Positions 26,472-34,909 of a stretch of 64,000 bases of DNA are shown here, piece by piece. This DNA is from Sphingobium xenophagum NBRC 107872. Its GTDB lineage: Bacteria > Pseudomonadota > Alphaproteobacteria > Sphingomonadales > Sphingomonadaceae. The notes below the pieces were generated by a model, which was given only the letters and a program-made list of their open reading frames with translations, made no database searches and had not been told where the DNA came from. Location of the stretch: NCBI RefSeq assembly GCF_000367345.1, contig NZ_BARE01000006.1, forward strand, positions 162,930 through 226,929. The letters are read 5' to 3'. Both the position numbers and the translations under genes were made by a program. Every line of letters begins with the position of its first letter. Positions within the stretch are counted from its first letter, which is position 1.

Positions 26472-27437
26472 TCAGCCCGACCGGGCAACCGGCATCGTCA
26501 AATCCTGCGCAACCCGCGCGCCGAGCATCCGGCCAGACAGCCAGGCCAGTTCGACGCGCGGCCCCAGCAGCCAGTCGCCGCACGCGCCCAGCCGGATATG
26601 ATCGTTCCACAGCGCGCCATTGTCGGTGCCGCGCGTCATGGCGAAGCGCCAGCGGTGCGCGGTAAGGTACGCCACGGGCGGCAACGCGGCCCCGCCGGTC
26701 ATCTGCCCCAGCGCATCGAGCAACAGGGGGGCGATGGTGTCGGGGCTTTCTTCCAGATGGGTGGCCGACCAGGCGCCATTGGCCTGCACGACCCAGGCTT
26801 CCGGCCCGTCGCGTCCCGGCTTGGCGCTGTTGCGCGCCGCCCATGACAGGATGCCGCCGCCGGTCAGATGATCGACCGGCAGGTCGACGGGTTCGGTAAA
26901 GGCGATCATCGCGGTCCAGCAGGGTTGCGATCGCGCCGTCATCGCCACCCGCGCCATGGCCAGATCGTGCAGGCCCAATATGGTGGCGGCTTGCTCGGAA
27001 GGCAGCGCGACGATGGCCGCGTCAAACGGCCCCTCCATGCCCGCGTCCAGCCGCACCCACCAACCGGCCGCGTCGCGTTGCAGGCCATGGACATGATGCA
27101 GGAAATCCACCCGATGAGCTGCCGCCATGTGGCGGATCGGCGCGTTCATCGCGGGGTTGCCGATCCAGGCGTCTGCCCCGGCTTCAGGCCAGGGAACAGC
27201 GACCCCGGCTGCGGCCCAGCCATCGACCTGAAGGCGGAACAGCGGGTCGCGCACGGTAAAATATTGGGCGCCATGATCGAAACTGGCGGTGCCGATCGCG
27301 GTTTCCACCCGGCGGGTAGACATGCGCCCGCCCGGCCCGCGCCCCTTGTCGAACAGGCGCACGGCGATGCCATCCTCCGCCAGCCGGTCGGCGCAGGCCA
27401 GCCCGGCCATGCCTGCGCCTATGATTGCCAGCGTCAC
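26472..27437 (-). CDS. FAD-dependent oxidoreductase, renalase-like
   Basis: A 321-residue flavoprotein with an N-terminal Rossmann FAD motif (IIGAGMAGLACADRL), the GG doublet FDKGRGPGGRMSTRR, FDHGAQYFTVRDP and the C-terminal FAD motif GACGDWLLGPRVELAWLSG. This pattern is that of bacterial renalase-like enzymes of the amine-oxidase superfamily, which oxidise dihydro isomers of NAD(P)H. Length suits that family (about 320-340). It lies 30 bp downstream of folE on the same strand, so they may be co-transcribed. Confidence 0.85.
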   Translation of the reverse strand: MTLAIIGAGMAGLACADRLAEDGIAVRLFDKGRGPGGRMSTRRVETAIGTASFDHGAQYFTVRDPLFRLQVDGWAAAGVAVPWPEAGADAWIGNPAMNAPIRHMAAAHRVDFLHHVHGLQRDAAGWWVRLDAGMEGPFDAAIVALPSEQAATILGLHDLAMARVAMTARSQPCWTAMIAFTEPVDLPVDHLTGGGILSWAARNSAKPGRDGPEAWVVQANGAWSATHLEESPDTIAPLLLDALGQMTGGAALPPVAYLTAHRWRFAMTRGTDNGALWNDHIRLGACGDWLLGPRVELAWLSGRMLGARVAQDLTMPVARSG

Positions 27438-27467
27438 CCTGTGATGTCCTGTTTCAATAGCCCACCG

Positions 27468-28085
27468 TCAATAGCCCATCAGCGCAAGCAGTTCGCGGCG
27501 GCTGGCGCGATCGTCGAGGAAGCAGCCGAGCAGGCGGCTGGTGACCATCGCCACGCCGGGCGTACGCACGCCCCGGCCCGTCATGCAGCCATGCTGCGCC
27601 TCTATCACCACCGCGACGCCATGGGGCTGGAGATGGTCCTGAATGCTTTGCGCCACTTCGGCGGTCAGCCGTTCCTGCACCTGCAACCGCCGGGCAAAGC
27701 CGTGCAGCACGCGGGCAAGCTTCGATATGCCCACCACCCGGTTGCGCGGCAGATAGGCGATCGAAGCCTTGCCGGTGATCGGCGCCATATGATGTTCGCA
27801 ATGCGACTGGAACGGAATGTCCTTCAGCAGGACGATCTCGTCATAGCCGCCGACTTCCTCGAACGTGCGGGCCAAATGGCGGCCGGGATCTTCCTCATAG
27901 CCGGTGCAATAATCGCGCCATGCCCGCCCGACCCGTGCCGGCGTATCGCGCAAACCTTCGCGGTCCGGATCGTCCCCGGCCCAGCGAATCAGCGTTCGCA
28001 CCGCGTCCTGCACGGCTTCAGGCACGATCGGGCGGCCATCATCGTCGAAAGCATAGCCGCCAAGGCCAGTGGGGATAAAATTCAT
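27468..28085 (-). CDS. folE: GTP cyclohydrolase I
   Basis: A 205-residue enzyme that makes dihydroneopterin triphosphate, the first step to tetrahydrofolate. Start at the ATG at 28085 (an AAGG-type SD is upstream); the frame remains open for 74 more codons into the neighbour, which I reject. Zinc and active-site motifs: EIVLLKDIPFQSHCEHHMAP (CEHH), GKASIAYLPRNRVVGISKLA, RLQVQERLT and EAQHGCMTGRGV (third zinc Cys). It is divergent from the LOV-HTH regulator across 121 bp. Confidence 0.95.
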   Translation of the reverse strand: MNFIPTGLGGYAFDDDGRPIVPEAVQDAVRTLIRWAGDDPDREGLRDTPARVGRAWRDYCTGYEEDPGRHLARTFEEVGGYDEIVLLKDIPFQSHCEHHMAPITGKASIAYLPRNRVVGISKLARVLHGFARRLQVQERLTAEVAQSIQDHLQPHGVAVVIEAQHGCMTGRGVRTPGVAMVTSRLLGCFLDDRASRRELLALMGY

Positions 28086-28206
28086 GGCCTTTCCCTTTCG
28101 TTCATCAGGGGCCTGGTGCAGCCTGCTTGCGGCAGGCGGGGCATTTGGGGCAACATGCCCAAAGGGGCACCGCATCCGCCGATCGCCCGCCAGTCTGTGA
28201 GTGCCC

Positions 28207-28794
28207 ATGTCTCTGTCTGAAATGATCGCCAACAGCGCGATCGCCGCCGTGATCAGCAACCCCCGCCTGCCCGACAATCCGATTGTCGAATGCAATGAAG
28301 CCTTCATTGCGCTGACCGGCTATACGCGGGATGAAATTGTCGGGCGCAATTGCCGCTTCCTGTCCGGGCCGGATACCGAACCCTGGCTCAGCGAGACGAT
28401 CCGCGCTGGCGTGCGTGAACGGCGGCCGGTGCTGGTGGAGATATTGAATTACCGCAAGGACGGCACGCCGTTCCGCAACGCCGTGATGGTCGCGCCCATC
28501 TTTGGCGTCGATGGCGAACTGGACTATTTTCTGGGCTCGCAAATGGCGGTGGAAAGCCCGGACGCGGCGGGCGCGGAACGATCGTCGGGCGCGCGTGAGC
28601 GGATCGCTGCATTGACGTCGCGCCAGCGTGACGTGCTGATCGCGATGGCGGCGGGCAAGCTCAACAAGCAGATCGCCTGGGATCTGGGCCTGACCGAACG
28701 CACGGTGAAGATGCACCGCGCCGCGATGCTCAAGGCGCTGGGCGTCAGGACCGGGGCGGAAGGGATCAGGCTGGCGATAGAGGCTGGCTATTAG
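28207..28794 (+). CDS. LOV-HTH blue-light transcription regulator (EL222-like)
   Basis: A 195-residue protein. Residues 1-115 form a LOV/PAS domain with the photoactive motif GRNCRFLSG, whose Cys49 would form the flavin-C4a adduct, plus NPIVECNEAFIALTGYTRDE, NYRKDGTPFRN and YFLGSQMAVE. After a linker comes a LuxR-type HTH (LTSRQRDVLIAMAAGKLNKQ, IAWDLGLTERTVKMHRAAML). This domain order matches Erythrobacter EL222, which dimerises and binds DNA in the light. Start at ATG 28207; a GTG two codons earlier is possible. It is divergent from folE and 12 bp ahead of the DUF969 gene. Confidence 0.92.
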   Translation: MSLSEMIANSAIAAVISNPRLPDNPIVECNEAFIALTGYTRDEIVGRNCRFLSGPDTEPWLSETIRAGVRERRPVLVEILNYRKDGTPFRNAVMVAPIFGVDGELDYFLGSQMAVESPDAAGAERSSGARERIAALTSRQRDVLIAMAAGKLNKQIAWDLGLTERTVKMHRAAMLKALGVRTGAEGIRLAIEAGY

Positions 28795-28806
28795 GGCGCC
28801 CGACTG

Positions 28807-29475
28807 ATGTGGGTGCTGCTCGGCATCGCGGTGATCGTTGCGGGTTTCGTGCTGCGCTTCAACCCGCTGCTCGTCATCCTGGCGTCGGCGGTCGTGACGG
28901 GGATCGCGGCCGGGCTTGATCCGCTCGCGATCCTCGCCGCCTTTGGCAAGGCGTTCAACGAAGCGCGCTATGTCAGCATCATCTGGATCGTGCTGCCGGT
29001 GGTCGGGCTGCTGGAGGCGCATGGGTTGCAGGAACGCGCGCGCGGGTTGATCGGGCGGATGCGCGGGGCGACGGTCGGTCGTTTCCTGATCTTCTATCTG
29101 CTGGCGCGGCAGGGATTGGCGGCGGTGGGGCTGACGTCGGTGGCGGGCCATGCGCAGACCGTGCGCCCGCTGGTCGCGCCGATCGCGGAGGCCGCCGCAG
29201 AACGCCAGTCGGGCGATCTGGACGATGCGGAGCGGGAGCAGGTCAAGGCGATGGCGGCGGCAACCGACAATGTCGGGCTGTTCTTTGGCGAGGATATATT
29301 TCTGGCGATCGGGTCGATCCTGCTGATCAAGGGGCTGCTGGAACAATATGGCATCAGCCTTGAGCCGCTCCAGCTGTCGGTCTGGGCCATCCCGACCGCG
29401 ATCGCCGCCCTCCTGATCCACGGGTTCAGGCTGTGGCGGCTCGACCGTCGCCTGAACCGGGCGGAACGGCCATGA
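28807..29475 (+). CDS. DUF969 family membrane protein
   Basis: A 222-residue protein with five or so hydrophobic helices and the DUF969 pattern (GFVLRFNPLLVILASAVVTG, SIIWIVLPVVGLLEAHGLQE, then ATDNVGLFFGEDIFLAIGS). The family always pairs with DUF979; together they look like two halves of a permease. My recollection is that both have been linked by gene context to 5-oxoproline metabolism; I cannot confirm this here. The next gene starts within its stop codon. Confidence 0.88.
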   Translation: MWVLLGIAVIVAGFVLRFNPLLVILASAVVTGIAAGLDPLAILAAFGKAFNEARYVSIIWIVLPVVGLLEAHGLQERARGLIGRMRGATVGRFLIFYLLARQGLAAVGLTSVAGHAQTVRPLVAPIAEAAAERQSGDLDDAEREQVKAMAAATDNVGLFFGEDIFLAIGSILLIKGLLEQYGISLEPLQLSVWAIPTAIAALLIHGFRLWRLDRRLNRAERP

Positions 29476-30407
29476 TCACGCTGCACTGGGTCTATGCGCT
29501 GGCAGGCGCGATCTTCGCCGCCTTTGCGCTGCTGGGCGTCAACGACACCAGCAATCCGCGCGCCCGCCGGACGGCTGCTTTCTGGGCGCTGCTGGCGCTG
29601 TCGATGTGGGCCGGGGATTCGCTGGGCGATCTGGGCAATGGCGTGCTGGTGCTGGGGCTGGTGGCGCTGGCGGCGTCCGGGCTGGGCCGGGGCGGCGGCA
29701 TGGTGCCGGACAGGGTGCGGCAGGAACGGGCAGGGCGTTTTGGCAACGGGCTGTTCGCCATTGCGCTGGTCATTCCGGCCACCGCTTTGGTCGGCACCTT
29801 GCTCTTCAAGGGCGTGCCAACCTGGGTCGATGGCAAGCAGGCAACGCTCATTGCGCTGGCGCTGGGCGTGGTGATCGCCCTGATGGCTGGCTGCCTGTGG
29901 CTGCGCGCCGGGCCGATCGTCCCGATGCAGCAGGGGCGGCGACTGATGGATCAGGTCGGCTGGGCGGCGATCCTGCCGCAGATGCTCGCCAGCCTGGGCG
30001 CGGTATTTGCGCTGGCCGGGGTCGGTGACGCGGTCGGCGGGCTTGTGAGCCAGGCGATTCCGCAGGGCAGTTTGCTTGGCGCGGTGATCGCCTATGGCCT
30101 TGGCATGGCGCTCTTCACCATCGTCATGGGCAACGCCTTTGCCGCTTTCCCGGTAATGACCGCCGCCATCGGCATACCCCTGCTGATCCGCACCTATCAC
30201 GGCGATCCCGCGATCGTCTGCGCCATCGGGATGCTGGCGGGTTTCTGCGGAACGCTGCTGACGCCGATGGCGGCCAATTTCAACCTCGTCCCTGCCGCCC
30301 TGCTGGAACTTAAAGACAAGCATGGCGTCATCAGGCAACAGGTCGGCACGGCTTTGCCGCTGCTGGCCGTCAACATCGCGCTCATTTATTGTCTGGCTTT
30401 CCCATGA
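29472..30407 (+). CDS. DUF979 family membrane protein
   Basis: A 311-residue integral membrane protein started at 29472 (ATGA overlap with DUF969). It has about nine hydrophobic segments, with conserved stretches WAAILPQMLASLGAVFALAG, MGNAFAAFPVMTAAIGIPLL and GFCGTLLTPMAANFNLVPAA. The last two are the family signature and resemble re-entrant loops of ion-coupled transporters. It is the probable transport partner of the preceding DUF969 protein. Confidence 0.88.
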   Translation: MITLHWVYALAGAIFAAFALLGVNDTSNPRARRTAAFWALLALSMWAGDSLGDLGNGVLVLGLVALAASGLGRGGGMVPDRVRQERAGRFGNGLFAIALVIPATALVGTLLFKGVPTWVDGKQATLIALALGVVIALMAGCLWLRAGPIVPMQQGRRLMDQVGWAAILPQMLASLGAVFALAGVGDAVGGLVSQAIPQGSLLGAVIAYGLGMALFTIVMGNAFAAFPVMTAAIGIPLLIRTYHGDPAIVCAIGMLAGFCGTLLTPMAANFNLVPAALLELKDKHGVIRQQVGTALPLLAVNIALIYCLAFP

Positions 30408-31417
30408 CGCACCTGACCCCCGACATGGCCAATGGCTTTGCCACGCTGACCCTGTCCCATCTGGGACGGCGCTACCCTTACAAGATGGATCTGGTGCTGG
30501 CCGGGCCGCAGGATGCGCGCGAACCGGCCGACCATCATCCGATCTTCCACGGCAGTTTCGACTGGCATAGCTGCGTCCATGGCTGGTGGCAGGTGATGCG
30601 GCTGCTGCGGCTCTACCCGGACATGCCGCAGGCCAGCGCCATCCGGGCGCAGGCCGACGCAATGCTGGTGCCGGACAAAGTGGCGGGCGAACTCGCGTTC
30701 CTCGCGCGGCCCACGGCTACGGGTTTTGAACGGCCCTATGGCTGGGCGTGGGCGCTGGCCCTGCATGGCGAACTGGCGCGGCATGAAGCGCCCTGGGCGG
30801 CGGCGTTGGAACCATTGGCGCTGGCCTTCGCCGCGCGCTTCCACGCCTTCCTGCCAAAGCTTACCTATCCGCTGCGCGTCGGCACCCATTTCAACATCGC
30901 CTTTGCCCTGACGCTGGCGCTGGAATGGGCCGAAGGGCGTGATCCCGCGCTGATGGCGCTGATCCGCGATCGGGCGCTGCACTGGTTCGGCGATGATCGC
31001 GCCTGCCAGGCATGGGAGCCGGGCGGCGACGAATTTCTCTCGCCCGCTCTGTGTGAGGCGCTGTTGATGAGCCGCCTGCTGGCACGGGCCGATTTCGCCG
31101 ACTGGTTCCACGCCTTCCTGCCGCATCTGGCGCAGGGTGAACCGGCGACCTTATTCACTCCCGCGACCGTGTCGGACCGCAGCGATGGCAAGATCGCCCA
31201 TCTCGATGGCCTGAACCTCAGCCGCGGCTGGTGCTGGCGCGCGATTGCCGCTGCGCTGGGACCGGGCGATCCGGTCGCGGCATCGGCGCTGGATGCAGCG
31301 GAACGGCATATCGCCGCCAGCCTGCCCCATGTCGCTGGCGACTATATGGGGGAACATTGGCTGGCGACGTTCGCGCTGCTGGCGCTGGAACGACCCTCCC
31401 CGGCGCGGGGAGGGTGA
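30404..31417 (+). CDS. DUF2891 family protein
   Basis: A 337-residue soluble protein started at 30404 (ATGA overlap with the DUF979 stop). Signature segments: HPIFHGSFDWHSCVHGWWQV (the conserved HGSFDWHS motif), FERPYGWAWALALHGELA, RVGTHFNIAFALTLALEWA, DEFLSPALCEALLMSRLL and DGLNLSRGWCWRAIA. The regular helix pairs with Trp/His motifs suggest an (alpha/alpha)6 barrel of glycosidase type, which is inference. No signal peptide. Its last codons are formed by a hairpin (31394-31414). Confidence 0.85.
   Translation: MTHLTPDMANGFATLTLSHLGRRYPYKMDLVLAGPQDAREPADHHPIFHGSFDWHSCVHGWWQVMRLLRLYPDMPQASAIRAQADAMLVPDKVAGELAFLARPTATGFERPYGWAWALALHGELARHEAPWAAALEPLALAFAARFHAFLPKLTYPLRVGTHFNIAFALTLALEWAEGRDPALMALIRDRALHWFGDDRACQAWEPGGDEFLSPALCEALLMSRLLARADFADWFHAFLPHLAQGEPATLFTPATVSDRSDGKIAHLDGLNLSRGWCWRAIAAALGPGDPVAASALDAAERHIAASLPHVAGDYMGEHWLATFALLALERPSPARGG
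31394..31414. terminator. Hairpin inside the DUF2891 stop region
   Basis: A perfect 9-bp stem (ccctccccg 31394-31402 with cggggaggg 31406-31414) encodes the C-terminal residues and abuts the stop codon. It separates the DUF2891 and convergent dapD genes, whose stops lie 8 bp apart. Only a short T-run (ttt) follows. Confidence 0.6.
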
Positions 31418-31424
31418 ATTTGGA

Positions 31425-32261
31425 TCAATCCCGCAGCAGGTCGTTGATCCCAGTCTTCGACCGGGTCTGCGCGTCCACCCGCTTGACGATCACGGCGCAA
31501 TAGAGGCTGGGTCCGGGCGTGCCGTCGGGCAGCGGCTTGCCGGGCAGCGATCCCGGCACGATCACCGAATAGGGCGGCACTTCGCCCATGAACACTTCGC
31601 CGGTCGCGCGGTCGATGATCTTGGTCGACTGGCCGATGAACACGCCCATCGACAGGACCGATCCCTTGCCGATGCGCACGCCTTCGACCACTTCGGACCG
31701 CGCGCCGATGAAGCAGTCATCCTCGATGATGACCGGGTCGGCCTGCAACGGTTCCAGCACGCCGCCAATGCCGACGCCGCCGGACAGATGGACATTCTTG
31801 CCGATCTGCGCGCAGCTGCCCACCGTCACCCAGGCGTCGACCATCGTGCCTTCATCCACGAACGCGCCGATATTGACGAAGCTGGGCATCAGGATCGCAT
31901 TCTTGGCGATATGCGCGCCCGCGCGGGCAAGTGCGCCCGGCACCGCGCGGAAACCGGCGGCGCGGAACTCCGCCTCGCCCCAGCCTGCGAATTTGCTGGG
32001 CACCTTGTCCCACCAATAACCGCCACCGGGACCGTTTTCGATCAACACATTGTCATTCAGGCGGAAGGAAAGCAGCACGGCTTTCTTGAGCCACTGGTTG
32101 ACCTGCCAGCCATCGGCGGTCGGCTCGGCGACGCGCGCCTTGCCGCTGTCGAGCAGGGCAAGCGCCGCGTTCACAGCATCGCGCACCGCCCCTTGCGTGG
32201 TCAGGCTCACATTGGCCCGGTCCTCCCAGGCGGCGTCGATTATGCTTTGCAGGTCGGTCAT
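31425..32261 (-). CDS. dapD: Tetrahydrodipicolinate N-succinyltransferase
   Basis: A 278-residue left-handed beta-helix acyltransferase of lysine/diaminopimelate synthesis. It transfers succinyl from succinyl-CoA to tetrahydrodipicolinate. The N-terminal helical part is followed by hexapeptide turns ([60 protein letters not shown]). The C-terminal extension [20 protein letters not shown] is typical. Length is normal. Its start overlaps the stop of the HAD gene upstream (ATGA). Confidence 0.96.
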   Translation of the reverse strand: MTDLQSIIDAAWEDRANVSLTTQGAVRDAVNAALALLDSGKARVAEPTADGWQVNQWLKKAVLLSFRLNDNVLIENGPGGGYWWDKVPSKFAGWGEAEFRAAGFRAVPGALARAGAHIAKNAILMPSFVNIGAFVDEGTMVDAWVTVGSCAQIGKNVHLSGGVGIGGVLEPLQADPVIIEDDCFIGARSEVVEGVRIGKGSVLSMGVFIGQSTKIIDRATGEVFMGEVPPYSVIVPGSLPGKPLPDGTPGPSLYCAVIVKRVDAQTRSKTGINDLLRD

Positions 32262-32929
32262 GCGCTTTCCCCAAAAATGCCGGCCAGAAACGGCCTCAGA
32301 TGATCGGTCTCGAAATCGATAAAATCGGGATGATGGTCATGATTGCCCGCTTCGGAGCCATTATTGACCCAGATGGTCGCCATGCCGATCGCCTTGGCGG
32401 GCCGCAAATTGCGCGCCATATCCTCGAAAAAGGCGGCGCGGGTCGGGTCGACATCATGGACGCGGCACAATTCGGCATAGCCCGACGGATCGGGCTTGGG
32501 CACATATTGGCAGGCATGAATGTCGTGGATCTGCTCGAACAGGCCGGACAGGCCCAGCTTGTCGAGCACGCGGCCGGCATAGTCCGCATCGCCATTGGTG
32601 AAGATCAGGCGGCGGCCCGGCAGCGCGGCGATATGGGCATTCAGCTCCGCATCGACCTCCAGCCGGTCCATCGATATGTCATGGACATAGTCGAGAAAGT
32701 CGCGCGGCTCGATGCCATGATGGTGCATCAGGCCCGACAGGGTCGTGCCATGCTCCATGAAATAGCGCTTCTGCGTCTGCCGCGCGATGACCGGGTCGCA
32801 GCCAAGCAGCCCCTGGATGAATTCGCCCATCTTCACGTCGATCAGCGCAAACAGGTCCGCCTTCGCCGGATAAAGCGTGTTGTCCAGATCGAAGATCCAG
32901 GTGTCGACATGGGCCAGATCGGCAAGCAT
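32258..32929 (-). CDS. HAD hydrolase, pyrimidine 5'-nucleotidase type
   Basis: A 223-residue HAD superfamily phosphatase. Motif I is [12 protein letters not shown] (nucleophile and acid Asp), motif II is [13 protein letters not shown], the Lys motif lies near [12 protein letters not shown] and motif III is [14 protein letters not shown]. This form, with DLDNTLYP and PKP, matches the Sdt1/Phm8-like pyrimidine 5'-nucleotidase group. Co-transcription with dapD is implied by the ATGA overlap and is common in sphingomonads, without a clear functional link. Confidence 0.88.
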   Translation of the reverse strand: MLADLAHVDTWIFDLDNTLYPAKADLFALIDVKMGEFIQGLLGCDPVIARQTQKRYFMEHGTTLSGLMHHHGIEPRDFLDYVHDISMDRLEVDAELNAHIAALPGRRLIFTNGDADYAGRVLDKLGLSGLFEQIHDIHACQYVPKPDPSGYAELCRVHDVDPTRAAFFEDMARNLRPAKAIGMATIWVNNGSEAGNHDHHPDFIDFETDHLRPFLAGIFGESA

Positions 32930-32972
32930 GGCCGCGCCCTAGTCCCGTGCGCCGGGAAGGGCAAGCCACTAA

Positions 32973-33098
32973 CCCTTCTCCCCGTGGGGGAGAAGTTGGA
33001 AGAGGGGGATGGGCATGGCGTGCGACGCACCCCCTCTCCGGCTGCGACCAGGCGGCAAAGCCGCCAACTCTCGCTGCCCTCTCCCCCATGGGGAGAGG
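32973..33098. repeat. Palindromic repeat, family A
   Basis: Outer hairpins: cttctcccc (32975-32983) with ggggagaag (32987-32995), and cctctcccc (33078-33086) with ggggagagg (33090-33098). The interior holds ccccctctcc and another hairpin around ggcggcaaagccgcc. It lies between two same-strand genes, 5 bp from the LOG-family stop. Confidence 0.75.
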
Positions 33099-33103
33099 AG
33101 TGT

Positions 33104-33979
33104 TCAACATCCCAGCGGTTCGCTATCCTCATAAAAGGCCTGCACCGCCTGCCATGCTTCGTCGGCGCTTTCGACCCAGGTGATGAGGTTGAGGTCAGCC
33201 GGCGCGATCACGCCTTCATCGGCCAGCGCCTCGAAATCGACCACCCGGTTCCAGAATTCCTTGCCGAACAGCAGGATGGGAATGGGCTTCATCTTGCCGG
33301 TCTGAATGAGGGTCAGCAGTTCGAACATCTCGTCGAACGTGCCAAAGCCGCCGGGGAACACCGCCAGCGCCCGCGCCCGCAACAGGAAATGCATCTTGCG
33401 CAGCGCGAAATAGTGGAACTGGAAACTCAGTTCCGGCGTGACGAAGCGATTGGGCGCCTGTTCGTGGGGCAGGACGATGTTCATGCCGATCGTGGTCTGG
33501 CCGACATCGGCCGCGCCGCGATTGGCCGCTTCCATGATGGAAGGGCCGCCGCCTGAACAGACGACGAAGTGGCGGCATCCCGCCGCGTTCACCGGATATT
33601 GCGCTGCGATGCTCGCCAGCTTGCGGGCTTCATCATAATAATGCGCCTTCTTGCCCAGATTTTCGGCAATGCGCTTCTGTTCCGGCGTGGTCGCAGCGTC
33701 GATCCGGGCCTGTACCTGATCGGGTTCGGGAATGCGGGCGGAACCATAGAAAACGAAGGTCGATTCGATTCGCGCTTCGTCCATCAACAATTGCGGCTTC
33801 AGCAATTCCAACTGGAACCGGACCGGGCGCAGATCCTCGCGCAGCAGAAATTCGGTGTCCTGAAAGGCCAGCCTGTAGGCGCTGCTGCTGGTCTGGGGCG
33901 TATCGATCGCCTTGCGGGCGTCCGCCGCCTCCTGACTGGCGGGGCGGAATTTGCGTTCTTCAATGTCTTTTTTTGTCAT
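33104..33979 (-). CDS. LOG family protein (TIGR00730-like nucleosidase)
   Basis: A 291-residue protein started at ATG 33979 (a GTG two codons upstream is possible). Residues from about 90 onward form the Rossmann-like LOG domain: VFYGSARIPEP, FVVCSGGGPSIMEAANRGAA, QFHYFALRKMHFLLRARALA and the family motif VFPGGFGTFDEMFE (PGGxGTxxE). LOG enzymes cleave nucleoside monophosphates to base and ribose-5-phosphate. About 90 extra N-terminal residues precede the domain compared with the compact 190-residue LOGs. Confidence 0.9.
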   Translation of the reverse strand: MTKKDIEERKFRPASQEAADARKAIDTPQTSSSAYRLAFQDTEFLLREDLRPVRFQLELLKPQLLMDEARIESTFVFYGSARIPEPDQVQARIDAATTPEQKRIAENLGKKAHYYDEARKLASIAAQYPVNAAGCRHFVVCSGGGPSIMEAANRGAADVGQTTIGMNIVLPHEQAPNRFVTPELSFQFHYFALRKMHFLLRARALAVFPGGFGTFDEMFELLTLIQTGKMKPIPILLFGKEFWNRVVDFEALADEGVIAPADLNLITWVESADEAWQAVQAFYEDSEPLGC

Positions 33980-34052
33980 CCCCACGACTTAAGGGGCGCA
34001 GATGACATTGCCAAGGCGGATTACCTGCAAAACCCGCCCTCCTGTTTGGCGC

Positions 34053-34718
34053 TCAACGGCAAAACCCGCCGCGCCCGCCCATGTCGAAATGAAAATGGTC
34101 GCGATGGGCCGCGTTATAATCGGGGCTGAGGACGGTGTTGAACCGCTTGCAGGCGCTGGCGTGGATGACCTTTAGGAACTGGCGCGTCTCCCGATCGCCG
34201 TTCCATCCCTGTTCGACACTGATCTTGCGCCCGTCGGCCATCACGAAGGCGGCGACGTCGATCGCGTTGCTATGGGCATGTTCGGACAATTTACCAAGGC
34301 CTGCGATGGGCCGACAATTATAGGTGCCGAACGTCTCGATCCGCACGATCTCCGTCCCCAATATGGCGCGCGCGGCGGGCTGCACGCCATAGCGCGCCCA
34401 GGCGGCGAAATTGGCGGCCAGTTGGCAAGTCATCGCGCCCAGATTGGTCGCGGGCACGCCAAAGTCGATCAGCTTGACGCTGCTCAGCGCGCTGCACCCG
34501 CCGCCGAACGTCCGGTCGGGCAGGGGGGTATAGGCGATCGCCTGCGCATTGAGTTTCGCCAAACACTGGCGAAACGCCATCGGCTGCGGCGCTGCCGGAC
34601 GCGCGGGCTTGGAGACGCGCGCCACACGGCCACGCGGCACCAGATCGCCGCCGCACGCGCTCAGCATCATCGCCATCGTCACGGCCAGCGCCGCGCCGCG
34701 AAACATCGTCATCGTCAT
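34053..34718 (-). CDS. Extensin-like C-terminal domain lipoprotein
   Basis: A 221-residue protein started at 34718. Residues 1-18 form a signal sequence with lipobox (AVTMAMMLSACGG), so it is probably a lipoprotein. The extensin-C domain follows: CSALSSVKLIDFGVPATNLG, MTCQLAANFAAWARYGVQPA, NCRPIAGLGKLSEHAHSNAI then DVAAF. The C-terminal HRDHFHFDMG supplies a metal-binding HxH like that of LAS-type peptidoglycan peptidases. A cell-wall peptidase role is inference. Three ATGs occur in tandem, so the start could be two or four codons later. Confidence 0.88.
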   Translation of the reverse strand: MTMTMFRGAALAVTMAMMLSACGGDLVPRGRVARVSKPARPAAPQPMAFRQCLAKLNAQAIAYTPLPDRTFGGGCSALSSVKLIDFGVPATNLGAMTCQLAANFAAWARYGVQPAARAILGTEIVRIETFGTYNCRPIAGLGKLSEHAHSNAIDVAAFVMADGRKISVEQGWNGDRETRQFLKVIHASACKRFNTVLSPDYNAAHRDHFHFDMGGRGGFCR

Positions 34719-34826
34719 CGCCCGCTCTATCAGGAGCCAGCCATGGTAGCAGGACAAGTCTTGCTGATGGTTAACGGCGGGCACGGCTCGTCCCGTTTTT
34801 AGCACTGGGTCATTTTCGCAACCGGC

Positions 34827-34909
34827 TTGACAGGTCCGCCGAAATCTCTAGGGCGGCCGACGGGCCACGCGGTCCCAACGCCGCGCTGCTCTCTGTAAGG
34901 AGAAGCTAC
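34827..34909 (+). promoter_or_regulatory. serC upstream region: promoter and/or structured leader
   Basis: It contains ttgaca (34827-34832), a hairpin ccgcc (34836-34840) with ggcgg (34852-34856), a second hairpin gggcc (34862-34866) with ggtcc (34871-34875) and an SD aaggag (34898-34903). Alphaproteobacterial serC genes are known to have a conserved 5' leader RNA (the serC motif), and two hairpins just before the SD fit loosely. If ttgaca is the -35 box, however, the first hairpin would lie in the promoter and not in the RNA. I have not matched the Rfam consensus. Confidence 0.4.

Noticed and set aside
28105..29421. Long minus-strand frame across the LOV-HTH and DUF969 genes
   Set aside because: Arg/Gln/Asp-rich composition typical of shadow frames; the plus-strand genes have clear motifs.
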